A DNA stretch of 48,502 nucleotides from an uncultured Pelagibacteraceae bacterium (GTDB taxonomy: Bacteria; Pseudomonadota; Alphaproteobacteria; Pelagibacterales; Pelagibacteraceae). The DNA lies in NCBI GenBank assembly GCA_902599995.1, contig CACKHN010000001.1, positions 1 to 48,502 on the forward strand, read 5' to 3'. The notes beneath the pieces are model-generated. The model had not been told where the DNA came from, did not search any database, and worked only from the letters and a program-made list of their open reading frames with translations. Below, piece by piece: positions 36,976 to 44,898 of the stretch. The translations under genes and the position numbers were made by a program. Positions within the stretch are counted from its first letter, which is position 1; the number at the start of each line of letters is the position of its first letter.

Positions 36976-37371
36976 ATGAAGCTAACAATCCCTTATTATC
37001 TACATAAAGCAGGCGCTGGTTTTCCCTCCCCTGCCACCGATTATATCGAAGAAGATATTGATTTGAACATGCATTTAATAAGAAATGTTCCAGCTACTTT
37101 CATCATCAGAGTTCAGGGTAAATCCATGGTCGATGTTGGAATTAATGATGGAGATTTATTGGTCGTTGATAAAAGTTTGAAACCAAAAAACTTTTCAACA
37201 GTGATTGCTAATGTTCATGATGAGTTAGTAGTAAAAACTTTAGTTCAAGAGCGAGATAAAAAATTTTTAACTTCAGGATCTAAAGAATTTGCTGACAGAA
37301 TTTTAATTAATGAAGAAGAAGATATTTTTATTTGGGGAGTAGTGACTTATGTCATCCATTCTACGTACTAA
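36976..37371 (+). CDS. umuD: UmuD, SOS mutagenesis protein (LexA-type autoprotease)
   Basis: A 131-residue protein. The cleavage site is A14-G15 before FPSPATDY, equivalent to the Cys-Gly site of E. coli UmuD. The catalytic pair is S50 in VQGKSMVD and K87 in LVVKTL. After RecA-assisted cleavage, the shorter form joins UmuC as DNA polymerase V. Length matches E. coli UmuD (139). It lies under a perfect LexA box, and umuC overlaps its last 23 bases in another frame. Confidence 0.95.
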   Translation: MKLTIPYYLHKAGAGFPSPATDYIEEDIDLNMHLIRNVPATFIIRVQGKSMVDVGINDGDLLVVDKSLKPKNFSTVIANVHDELVVKTLVQERDKKFLTSGSKEFADRILINEEEDIFIWGVVTYVIHSTY

Positions 37372-38626
37372 AAAGATAGCATTAGTTGATTGTAATTCTT
37401 TTTATGTTTCTTGTGAAAGATTATTCAACCCTAAAATAAGAAAAAAACCTGTTGTTGTTTTGTCTAATAATGACGGCTGTATTATCTCTAGATCCAATGA
37501 AGCAAAAGCTTTAGGAATTAAAATGGGTGAACCTTATTTTAAAGGAAAAGATATTATTATTAAAAATAATGTTGAAGTTTTCTCATCAAATTATTCTTTG
37601 TATGGAGATTTATCTAGAAGAGTGATGCGAACTCTTAAAAGATTTAATTCAGAAATAGAAGTCTATTCAATTGATGAAGCCTTTTTAAATTTATCAAATT
37701 TTCCTGACAAAGATATAGAGAAAGTTGGTAAAGAAATCAGAGAAACCGTTTTACAGTGGACAGGTATTCCAACTAGTATTGGAATTGCCAAAACAAAAAC
37801 TTTAAGTAAAGTTGCAAACCATATTGCAAAGAAAAAGCAATCAGGGGTGACTAGTTTAATTGGTATAGAAAATCTAGATCCTATTTTAGAAAAAGTCGAA
37901 ATTAACGATGTTTGGGGTGTTGGCAGACAACTAACTAAGTTTTATCAAAAGCATGGAATTTATAATGCTAAACAATTAAAAAATAAATCAAATACGTGGA
38001 TCAAGAAAAGTTCAAATGTTTTAAGCTCGAGAACAGCAATGGAGCTTAGAGGAGTGCCTTGTATAGGTTTAGAGACAACCACAACAAAAAGAAAAAGTTG
38101 TGTTGTTTCAAGATCATTTGGAAAAAGAATTGAAATGTTCCAAGAGTTAAAAGAAGCAGTTGCAAATTATTGTTTAAACGCATCTGAAAAAATTAGATCA
38201 GAATCATTAGTTGCAAAAGCAATCACAGTATTTGTTAGAACCAGTCCTTTTCAAAGAAACTATGGATACTACTCAAATGCAAAGACAGTTGATTTTCCTA
38301 TTGCAACTAACAACAGTATTGAAATAGTTAAGACAGCGATTTCAATACTTGAAAGCATATTTAAAAATGGATACCGTTATCAAAAAGCAGGGGTTATGCT
38401 CACAGGATTATCCAGTGCTGGTGACAAAACAAATCTATTTACCTCTGAAAAAGATGAGAAAATAAACAGTTTAATGCGATCAATTGATAATACTAATCAT
38501 CGATACGGAAGATCTACTTTAAGTGTTGCAAGTGCAGGAGTTCATAAAAAATGGAATATGCGAAGACAGTATTCTTCTAAAATCGATACAGCTGATTTTT
38601 ATTGTTTGCCAACAATTAAAGGTTGA
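37349..38626 (+). CDS. umuC: UmuC, Y-family DNA polymerase V catalytic subunit
   Basis: A 425-residue protein (E. coli UmuC is 422). The catalytic carboxylates are D14 in LVDCNSFY and D109-E110 in YSIDEAF. SNYSLYGDLSRR in the finger region is typical of UmuC. A clamp-binding-like KTNLF lies near residue 362. The C-terminal GRSTLSVASAGVHKKW stretch is the usual UmuC tail. The ATG at 37349 is the only start codon before the catalytic Asp, so the 23-base overlap with umuD is real. Its 3' end overlaps the convergent amidohydrolase by 28 bases. Confidence 0.96.
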   Translation: MSSILRTKKIALVDCNSFYVSCERLFNPKIRKKPVVVLSNNDGCIISRSNEAKALGIKMGEPYFKGKDIIIKNNVEVFSSNYSLYGDLSRRVMRTLKRFNSEIEVYSIDEAFLNLSNFPDKDIEKVGKEIRETVLQWTGIPTSIGIAKTKTLSKVANHIAKKKQSGVTSLIGIENLDPILEKVEINDVWGVGRQLTKFYQKHGIYNAKQLKNKSNTWIKKSSNVLSSRTAMELRGVPCIGLETTTTKRKSCVVSRSFGKRIEMFQELKEAVANYCLNASEKIRSESLVAKAITVFVRTSPFQRNYGYYSNAKTVDFPIATNNSIEIVKTAISILESIFKNGYRYQKAGVMLTGLSSAGDKTNLFTSEKDEKINSLMRSIDNTNHRYGRSTLSVASAGVHKKWNMRRQYSSKIDTADFYCLPTIKG

Positions 38627-39765
38627 TTAAGATTAATTTTAAAAAGTTTAGCTGCATTTTTATAGGCAATTTTTTCTCGCACTTCTGGGCTTAAGGATCC
38701 AATCATCAAACGAACATGCTTCATATAGTGTTCCACAAAAACATCATGTGCCGGGCTTTTACCTAATTTTTGATCAGAACCAAAAAAATATCTATCAGAA
38801 TATTTTTCCATCGATTTTGCCCAAACCTCGTGTAATTTAAATCTATAATCATTTGGAATATGCAAATCCTCAAAGCCCCAAAGAGAAGACCAATGAAATG
38901 CTAATTTCCAGTCAGTATATGTATTAGGACAATAATCAAAAATTTCTTCAAGGTCTTTTGTTGGCATCATTCCTGTATGAGCTATCACAATTTTTGCGTT
39001 GGGGTATTTTTCACATTTTTTTTTATAAAAATTTTTAAACTCTGTTAATCTATCTATCCCATCTAATTCATGAAAAGGCTCCAGGTGTAAATTAATGGGC
39101 ATACGGTGTTCATTGACAAATTTGAACGCCTTATCAATAATTGGGTGTTTAAGATCTAAATCTAACTTATGTTGATACCCACCATAAGGGGGGGTTTTTT
39201 TCTTTTTATTATAGTGAACCAGTCCAGTTTCTCCCAATCCATAACATTGTCCTTTTTTAAATCTTTTAATAGTTTTTTTAAACTCTTTATTGACTTCTGA
39301 GTTCTTATATTTTTTTTTATTTGCTGCCATTCCAATAAAATTTGAATGACAATTAGTTAAGACATTCTGATGCTTTGCAGCAAAATCGTAATAATAATTC
39401 CACTTATCTTTTGCTTTGTAAGTGTTTGGAGTTGCCATAATTACAGACATAAAAACATTTGCCTTGTTTGTTAACATTGGCAAATCATCTATAAAATACT
39501 CAGTTCCTTTATCTACAGCTTTTTCGGTGGATTTTCTTGGATGTGTATGACCATCTATTATAGGTCCTAAATAAGGTTTATTTGTATCTCTTACCTCAAG
39601 ATTATTAAGTTTATAACTGTCTAAAAGTTTTTTTGCTTCTTCACGACTTTCAGTTTTTCCAAACATAATTCTTTCATAACCCCAGTGATCAAATTTATAG
39701 TGTTCATCAAAACTGTTGGCAAACGTTGGTAAAATTAAAAAAATAAAAAATAAAATTTTTCTCAT
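38599..39765 (-). CDS. Secreted metal-dependent amidohydrolase-like protein
   Basis: A 388-residue protein with a signal peptide (about 1-18, ending FANS). Metal-dependent hydrolase motifs follow the TIM-barrel order: HxH as H73-T-H75 in IDGHTHPRK, a Glu in GLGETGLVHY, LHLEPFHE, IVIAHTGMM and GSDQK near residue 330. This matches the amidohydrolase 2 / TatD-like superfamily but no named subfamily. Substrate unknown; periplasmic location is inferred from the signal peptide. It is followed by no minus-strand gene, and its last 28 bases lie in umuC. Confidence 0.78.
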   Translation of the reverse strand: MRKILFFIFLILPTFANSFDEHYKFDHWGYERIMFGKTESREEAKKLLDSYKLNNLEVRDTNKPYLGPIIDGHTHPRKSTEKAVDKGTEYFIDDLPMLTNKANVFMSVIMATPNTYKAKDKWNYYYDFAAKHQNVLTNCHSNFIGMAANKKKYKNSEVNKEFKKTIKRFKKGQCYGLGETGLVHYNKKKKTPPYGGYQHKLDLDLKHPIIDKAFKFVNEHRMPINLHLEPFHELDGIDRLTEFKNFYKKKCEKYPNAKIVIAHTGMMPTKDLEEIFDYCPNTYTDWKLAFHWSSLWGFEDLHIPNDYRFKLHEVWAKSMEKYSDRYFFGSDQKLGKSPAHDVFVEHYMKHVRLMIGSLSPEVREKIAYKNAAKLFKINLNQPLIVGKQ

Positions 39766-39784
39766 TTTAACAAAACAATTTAAA

Positions 39785-40657
39785 TTATTTTATTTTATCA
39801 ATATCGTGGATGTTTGTTAAACAATTGTTAAATTCATCAATATTTTCTCTCAGAGCTAAACTAGAAATTGAATAAATCATAATCAGCAATAAAACTAAGG
39901 GTAAAGAGGTAATTACTGAAGCATTGCTTTTTATAAGCAAAATATAAAAAACAATAAATAAAGCAGACCTAATTAAGACCGTTTTTCTATAAACACTTAT
40001 TATTGATAGTGAATGTTTTAACAAATTAAAAAAGCTCATTTGTGAGGGTCCAAAATATCTAGTACCTCTAACAGAGGGTGAAGATACTAAACGTTTTTCT
40101 ACTTTTTTTAACGAACCTGAAAAACTACTCCAGGTAGCCTTTTCTTTTAGCATTTTTTCAATTGTTGATTTAGATAAACAAGTAAAGTTTCCAAATTTAA
40201 TTGATTGGCCTGTGAATGCTAAAGTCAAAAACTTGTGAAACTTGTAACATATTTGGAAAATGAATCCCTCTGACCGCTTCACTCTCTCGCCTACGATCGA
40301 TTGTTCACCTTCATGTTTGGAAAGTTCAATAAAATTTTTGATTTCTTCAGGTCTATCTTCCCCATCCCCATCCATTGGTATTACATAATCAAATTCTTTT
40401 TTTTCATAAATATATTTTAATCCAGAAGCAATAGACCTTGCGTGTCCTCTATTTTGTTTCATGTTGATGATTTCAAAAGAATGAATATTTTCTAAATTTG
40501 GGTAATTGTCTTCAATTTGTTGAGAAGAGGCATCATTGATAACTATAATTGATACTTCATTGCTTATACTATTTAGCTCATTATTAATATTTTCAACTAA
40601 TTTTGTTAACGACTCTCTATCGTTATAAATAGGAATTAAAATTGTATACTTTTTCAT
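39785..40657 (-). CDS. Family 2 glycosyltransferase (dolichol/undecaprenyl-phosphate sugar type)
   Basis: A 290-residue GT2 enzyme. The GT-A start is ILIPIYNDRESLTKLV, and the metal-binding stretch is MDGDGEDRPEEI near residue 95. Two C-terminal hydrophobic helices (about 227-240 and 247-267) anchor it to the inner membrane. Such enzymes charge a lipid phosphate carrier with a sugar, which a GT39-like enzyme then transfers outside. The next gene upstream, four bases away, is such a GT39 enzyme, which supports this reading. The sugar and acceptor are unknown. Confidence 0.85.
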   Translation of the reverse strand: MKKYTILIPIYNDRESLTKLVENINNELNSISNEVSIIVINDASSQQIEDNYPNLENIHSFEIINMKQNRGHARSIASGLKYIYEKKEFDYVIPMDGDGEDRPEEIKNFIELSKHEGEQSIVGERVKRSEGFIFQICYKFHKFLTLAFTGQSIKFGNFTCLSKSTIEKMLKEKATWSSFSGSLKKVEKRLVSSPSVRGTRYFGPSQMSFFNLLKHSLSIISVYRKTVLIRSALFIVFYILLIKSNASVITSLPLVLLLIMIYSISSLALRENIDEFNNCLTNIHDIDKIK

Positions 40658-40660
40658 AAA

Positions 40661-41983
40661 TTATCTTGACCCGACGCAGATACTATCAAGGCACATATAA
40701 TCTTTCAATTGATCTAGTTTATCTCTAACCACCATACCTTCCCAAACTGGTCTTGATTTTAAATGATAAGATAAATTACCAGCATTCCATTCATTACCTA
40801 AAACTACATTAATTTTTGAGTTAAATTGTTGATCCCAAGCATATTGAGTTTTAATAGCAATTTCTTTTCCTGGATAATCTGTTCTCTTATCGTCCTTTGA
40901 AATTGATATGTAAGCATAAAGTCCAGGAGACAAAAAGAAAAAGAACACAAATCCAATCACAAATGGTTTTAATTTTTTTATATTGATTTGAATTTGAAGC
41001 ATATAAACAAATAAAGTTCCAATAAATAAATAAAACGGGGTCATCCACATTGTTCTAATTTTTGATCCAGTTATAACTGAAGTTAAAAACATTAAAAAAA
41101 TTGGTAAAACATTTATGGATAATAAAAAAAGTAATTTTTTATCTTTGATATTAACTTTAAATTTTAATTTTTGAACTAACAACCAAGTTAAAATTAAAAA
41201 TGGAATTAATATTCCAATTTGTTTGCCTATAAAAATTAGAGGATATTGAATATGATTTATTAGACTTGATTGTTCTAAACCAGTTCTTGCAAGACCATAA
41301 GTAATTGTAATAAACTCATTGTTAGTAAGCCAAATAAAATGAGGGACCAAAACAACTAAAAATACCTCAGCGGTTATCAAATATTTAAAATCAAACTTTC
41401 TATCTTTTTTAATAAAGATTAGATAAATAAATAACAATTCAATAGATACTAAAAGATAAAGAAATAAGTATTTCGATAAAAAACCAAAAGCTGCGAACAA
41501 GCCTACTAGAAAACAGTCAGAAAAGTTAATGTTTTTTCCACTAAAAATTTTCCATGAATAATAAGCCGTAAGCGACCAGAATGGAAGTTGGCAAACATTT
41601 ACGTTAAATTCTGGAGAAGTAAAATTATAAAAATAAATCGTTTCAATTAATAAAACTGAAATTAAGCCTAGCAACTCATTTTTTAAGATTTCTTCAGAAA
41701 GCTTGAAGACATAATAAAATGAAATAATTACAAAAATTTGGCTGAGCAAATAATAGACCCAATCCTGTGAACCAAAAATTTGATAAAAAATTTCTGGAAA
41801 AAAAGCACTCATAGGTGGGTGTTTATTAAATCCCCAATCTAAGTTACTTCCCCAAGCTAAAGCCTCAATCGTGTCTAGGGGTAAGTTTTGATTAGTTAAT
41901 GTTGGTATTAAAGTCCAGAATATTAGATGAGCTGTAACAAAAATATAAAAAACATTATTTATATTTTTGCTATTAATAGTCAT
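40661..41983 (-). CDS. Polytopic glycosyltransferase, GT39/ArnT-PMT superfamily
   Basis: A 440-residue inner membrane protein with about ten or more helices. An acidic first extracytoplasmic loop follows helix 1, with DTIEALAWGSNLDWGFNKHP around residue 37, which is the pattern of PMT/ArnT-like lipid-phosphate-sugar transferases. The C-terminal soluble part contains a motif-poor region ending CLDSICVGSR. It likely glycosylates a cell-envelope glycolipid or protein using the sugar carrier made by the next gene. It diverges from dksA. Confidence 0.82.
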   Translation of the reverse strand: MTINSKNINNVFYIFVTAHLIFWTLIPTLTNQNLPLDTIEALAWGSNLDWGFNKHPPMSAFFPEIFYQIFGSQDWVYYLLSQIFVIISFYYVFKLSEEILKNELLGLISVLLIETIYFYNFTSPEFNVNVCQLPFWSLTAYYSWKIFSGKNINFSDCFLVGLFAAFGFLSKYLFLYLLVSIELLFIYLIFIKKDRKFDFKYLITAEVFLVVLVPHFIWLTNNEFITITYGLARTGLEQSSLINHIQYPLIFIGKQIGILIPFLILTWLLVQKLKFKVNIKDKKLLFLLSINVLPIFLMFLTSVITGSKIRTMWMTPFYLFIGTLFVYMLQIQINIKKLKPFVIGFVFFFFLSPGLYAYISISKDDKRTDYPGKEIAIKTQYAWDQQFNSKINVVLGNEWNAGNLSYHLKSRPVWEGMVVRDKLDQLKDYMCLDSICVGSR

Positions 41984-42012
41984 TTATAAATATTTATATC
42001 AAATCAGGTTGC

Positions 42013-42040
42013 TTGACACCCCTAATTTGCTGAATATACT
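42013..42040 (+). promoter_or_regulatory. Consensus sigma-70 promoter of dksA
   Basis: A perfect -35 box TTGACA (42013-42018), a 16-base spacer and -10 TATACT (42035-42040) precede dksA. The start of transcription should be near 42047 and the ATG is at 42061, giving a very short leader. Confidence 0.85.
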
Positions 42041-42060
42041 CCGGAGCTCAAAATTGATCT

Positions 42061-42588
42061 ATGCCAAAGACTACTAAAGCAAAGAAAAAAAAAGTTACTA
42101 AGCCAAAAACTAAGGTTATCAGCAAAACAAAAAAAGCTGCTGCAAAAGCTTCAATTAAAATTTCAAAAACCCCAATTAAAATTTCAAAAAATTATATACC
42201 TAAAGATACTGAAAAATATATGTGCGAAAAACATAAAGTTTTTTTTAGAATTAAGTTGAATGAGTGGAAAAAAGAATTGGTAAAAGCAAACAATGAAGCA
42301 CTTTACAATGGCAGTATGGATGACAACAGTATTTCGGCTGATATTGTTGACCAAGCAAGTTCTTATACTGATAAAAATGTGGAAATGAAAGCGATTAATA
42401 GACAGATAAAACTAATTTCAGAGATTGATAAAGCCTTAATGAGAATTAGAGATGATACTTATGGATATTGTTTAGATACCGCGGAACCAATTGGATTAAA
42501 AAGATTGATGGCAAGACCTGTTGCAAAATACACTATAGCTGCTCAGGAAAAGCACGAAAAGGATGAGAAAGTTCACGCTGATGACTAA
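42061..42588 (+). CDS. dksA: DksA/TraR-family transcription factor with one zinc-site Cys left
   Basis: A 175-residue protein with a very basic N-terminal extension (about residues 1-45; Lys-rich, with two IKISK units), then the DksA coiled coil. The coiled-coil tip DIVDQAS has D94, D97 and A99 at the places of E. coli D71, D74 and A76. Of the four zinc-finger positions only C137 is a Cys; the others are T140, T158 and A161. Single-Cys DksA forms are known in Alphaproteobacteria. It binds the RNA polymerase secondary channel with ppGpp. The two following tiny ORFs are coupled to its end. Confidence 0.93.
   Translation: MPKTTKAKKKKVTKPKTKVISKTKKAAAKASIKISKTPIKISKNYIPKDTEKYMCEKHKVFFRIKLNEWKKELVKANNEALYNGSMDDNSISADIVDQASSYTDKNVEMKAINRQIKLISEIDKALMRIRDDTYGYCLDTAEPIGLKRLMARPVAKYTIAAQEKHEKDEKVHADD
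42152..42190 (+). repeat. In-frame 21-base tandem repeat in dksA
   Basis: CAATTAAAATTTCAAAAA occurs at 42152-42169 and again at 42173-42190, a period of 21 bases (seven codons). It encodes two IKISK units in the lysine-rich N-terminal extension. Such repeats can gain or lose units without breaking the frame. Confidence 0.85.
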
Positions 42589-42709
42589 AAAAAATAAAAG
42601 AAAATCTGCATATCAAAATTCTATCTCTTTTTTATTTGCAAAAAAATATATCTATTTCTATTATCCATTTATTTGGGCAATTTTAATACTTTACTTATTT
42701 CTTAAATGA
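42581..42709 (+). CDS. 42-residue putative single-pass membrane protein
   Basis: The ORF starts with ATG inside the last 8 bases of dksA (frame shifted) and encodes 42 residues. A basic N-terminus (MTKKNKRKSA) is followed by an aromatic/hydrophobic stretch, KYIYFYYPFIWAILILYLF (residues 22-40), typical of a single helix with its N-terminus in the cytoplasm. Its stop overlaps the next ORF's ATG (ATGA). The tight coupling at both ends supports that it is translated. No known family is recognised. Confidence 0.6.
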   Translation: MTKKNKRKSAYQNSISFLFAKKYIYFYYPFIWAILILYLFLK

Positions 42710-42801
42710 ACAAAAAATTAATTCTTATAATCATTATAGTTCTAGCAATTGAATTATCTGGAATGGGAATTTTTAGTTCGTTGTATAGATTGGTAAGCTA
42801 A
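42706..42801 (+). CDS. 31-residue putative membrane microprotein
   Basis: The ATG overlaps the previous ORF's stop by four bases (ATGA). The product is KLILIIIIVLAIELSGMGIF (residues 4-23) with a short polar tail, a single hydrophobic helix or an uncleaved signal anchor. It ends two bases before the GST stop on the other strand, so it fills the last space of this gap. It lies under the dksA promoter by position. No homologue can be named, and chance ORFs of this size do occur. Confidence 0.5.
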   Translation: MNKKLILIIIIVLAIELSGMGIFSSLYRLVS

Positions 42802-42803
42802 AT

Positions 42804-43433
42804 TTAAGGCTTAGGTATAACCGCATTTTCATCCATGAAAGCATATCCCTTGATTACAGCTTCACGTTCAGAAACTTCAGAATACCATCTGGATAAATTT
42901 TGATATTTTTTAAGCCCAATATCGTGCCATTCGTGTCTGGCTATCCATGGCCACGTCGCAATATCAGCAATTGAGTAATTTTCACCCGCTAAATATTTAT
43001 TTTTTGATAAATGGTCTTCTAAAACTTTATAAATACTTTTAGTCATTTCAAAATATCTTTTTTCCCCAACTTCACTCAAACCTTTATTAAAACGGTAAAA
43101 ATAATGGTATTGACCTATCATTGGTCCAACCAAACCCATTTGAGCCATCAGCCACTGATCAATATTTAACTTATTCTCTTTATCATAAAACTTACCACTT
43201 CTTTCTGATAGATAAATCAAGATTGCCCCTGACTCGAACACTGCTTGATTATTATTTGAATGATCAATAATTGTTGGTATTTTTGCAAAAGGGCTAATCT
43301 TCTTAAATTCAGGTTTAAATTGATCTCCTTTAGCTAGATCTAATTTTGTAACTTTGTAATCATACCCTATCTCCTCCAACATAATACTTATTTTTTTTCC
43401 ATTTGGAGTATCAGATGAAAACAATTCAATCAT
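42804..43433 (-). CDS. Glutathione S-transferase, YfcG/Nu-class-like
   Basis: A 209-residue protein from the ATG at 43431-43433. A frame from 43484 adds 17 residues inside the reductase gene and is rejected. The thioredoxin-like N-domain begins IELFSSDTPNGKKISIMLEE, in which the TPNGKK motif matches YfcG-type GSTs. FESGAILIYL is the glutathione site (cis-Pro and Ser), and the C-domain ends YSIADIATWPW. Such enzymes reduce disulfides and act on electrophiles. Its start overlaps the reductase stop by 8 bases, so it belongs to the ferredoxin-reductase operon. Confidence 0.9.
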   Translation of the reverse strand: MIELFSSDTPNGKKISIMLEEIGYDYKVTKLDLAKGDQFKPEFKKISPFAKIPTIIDHSNNNQAVFESGAILIYLSERSGKFYDKENKLNIDQWLMAQMGLVGPMIGQYHYFYRFNKGLSEVGEKRYFEMTKSIYKVLEDHLSKNKYLAGENYSIADIATWPWIARHEWHDIGLKKYQNLSRWYSEVSEREAVIKGYAFMDENAVIPKP

Positions 43434-44445
43434 TTTTGACACCAAGTCTTTCCTGAGCAGCTTTCGAAGTGGTAGTAAACTCAAATCTTAATTTTTCATC
43501 TGGTTTGGCGTACTTGAAGCATCCTCTTGCAGCTAAAGCACCCTCATGAAAGCCTGATAAAATTAATTTTAATTTGCCTGGATAAGAGCAAATATCGCCA
43601 ATTGCAAATATACCATCAATATTAGTTTCAAAATTTTCTGTATTCACTTCAATTTTTTTTTTATCAATATTTAATCCCCAATCTAATATTGGGCCCAGTT
43701 GCATGATTAAACCAAAGAAACCAAGCACATAATCAGATTTTATTTCTTTTATTTCCCCTTCATCGTGTTTGATTTTAACTGAGTTAATTTTATCTTCACC
43801 TGAAACAGAATTTAATTGATATTTGGTATATAAATTTATTTTACCCTGATTATTTAACTCTTTGACTTTTTGCACACTCACCTCTGCCCCACTAAATCCA
43901 TCTCTGCGATGTATTAAATTTACTTTAGAGTTATTAGAAAGCTCTATAGCCCAATCTAATGCAGAGTCTCCTCCACCAAAAATAGAAATTGTTTTATCTT
44001 TAAAAATTGATTTATCTTTAACTGAATAGAACAAAGTATTTCCCTCATATTTTTCGCAACCTTTTACTGGGAATTTTCTTGGTTCAAAGGAACCTACCCC
44101 TCCTGCAATAACGATACTTGCAACATCAAACTGTTTGTTATCACTTGTTTTGACTTGCCAACGATCCTTAACTTTTTTAATTTCTTCCACTCTTTGGTTT
44201 AAATGAAAATTAAAATTAAAGGGTTTAATTTGTTTTAAAAGATTATTTGTTAATTCTTTACCAGTACATTCTGGAATTGCTGGAATATCATAGATAGGTT
44301 TGTCAGGATAAAGCTCTATGCATTGTCCTCCTGCTTTATCTAAGTTGTCGACGATTTCACAACCAAGACCAATTATTCCTAGTTGGTGAGCACAAAACAA
44401 ACCTGTTGGACCTGCTCCAATAATTAGTACATCTGTTTTATTCAT
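43426..44445 (-). CDS. Ferredoxin--NADP reductase, thioredoxin reductase-like
   Basis: A 339-residue two-dinucleotide-domain flavoprotein. The FAD motif is VLIIGAGPTGLFCAHQL (6-22), KAGGQCIELYP follows, and the NADP motif is ISIFGGGDSALDWAIEL in mid-protein. The C-terminal FAD segment is DGIFAIGDICSYPGK. It has no CxxC redox pair, which sets the FNR2 type apart from thioredoxin reductase. It moves electrons between NADPH and ferredoxin. One base separates it from the ferredoxin gene, and it overlaps the GST by 8 bases. Confidence 0.93.
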   Translation of the reverse strand: MNKTDVLIIGAGPTGLFCAHQLGIIGLGCEIVDNLDKAGGQCIELYPDKPIYDIPAIPECTGKELTNNLLKQIKPFNFNFHLNQRVEEIKKVKDRWQVKTSDNKQFDVASIVIAGGVGSFEPRKFPVKGCEKYEGNTLFYSVKDKSIFKDKTISIFGGGDSALDWAIELSNNSKVNLIHRRDGFSGAEVSVQKVKELNNQGKINLYTKYQLNSVSGEDKINSVKIKHDEGEIKEIKSDYVLGFFGLIMQLGPILDWGLNIDKKKIEVNTENFETNIDGIFAIGDICSYPGKLKLILSGFHEGALAARGCFKYAKPDEKLRFEFTTTSKAAQERLGVKND

Positions 44446-44766
44446 CTAACCTTGCTTTGATGGAATGTTTACAACCAAACCATCTAAATTATCAGAGACA
44501 ATAAGCTGACAACTTAATCGACTATTTTTTTTTGGTTCAAATGCCATATCTAACATATCTTCTTCTCCATCTTCTTTTGCAGGAAGTTTATCCAGCCACT
44601 CTTCATCGACGTACACATGGCATGTTGAACATGACATCCCTCCACCGCAATCGGCATCGATACCTGGAATATCGTTTTGAATTGCTCCCTCCATTACAGT
44701 TAATCCATTTTGAACTTCAATAATATGAGTTTTGTCATCATGGGTTTTGTAAGTAATTTTTGGCAT
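44446..44766 (-). CDS. 2Fe-2S ferredoxin (adrenodoxin type)
   Basis: A 106-residue ferredoxin with the 2Fe-2S ligands C40, C46, C49 and C86 ([10 protein letters not shown] and SRLSCQ), the C-x5-C-x2-C...C pattern of the adrenodoxin/Fdx class. Acidic residues around [18 protein letters not shown] match the partner-docking helix. It probably accepts electrons from the reductase encoded one base downstream. It lies between proteorhodopsin and the reductase on the same strand. Confidence 0.95.
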   Translation of the reverse strand: MPKITYKTHDDKTHIIEVQNGLTVMEGAIQNDIPGIDADCGGGMSCSTCHVYVDEEWLDKLPAKEDGEEDMLDMAFEPKKNSRLSCQLIVSDNLDGLVVNIPSKQG

Positions 44767-44847
44767 AATTTATATATAGGCTGTTATCTCAATTGAGCAA
44801 GTAAGTAAAATTGTACAGAGTGAATTTTAAATATTTTAGACAAAAAA

Positions 44848-44876
44848 AAGGGCAGATATAAAATATACCTGCCCTT
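44848..44876 (-). terminator. Intrinsic terminator of proteorhodopsin
   Basis: On the minus strand AAGGGCAGGTATA pairs with TATATCTGCCCTT around a three-base loop (one G-U pair), then a T run at 44842-44847. It starts 22 bases after the proteorhodopsin stop and separates it from the ferredoxin operon. Confidence 0.92.
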
Positions 44877-44898
44877 AATTTAAACTTTTTAAAGTAAA

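Noticed and set aside
43434-43484. 17-residue N-terminal extension of the GST
   Set aside because: It lies in the reductase gene, matches no GST start, and the ATG at 43431-43433 gives a normal N-terminus.
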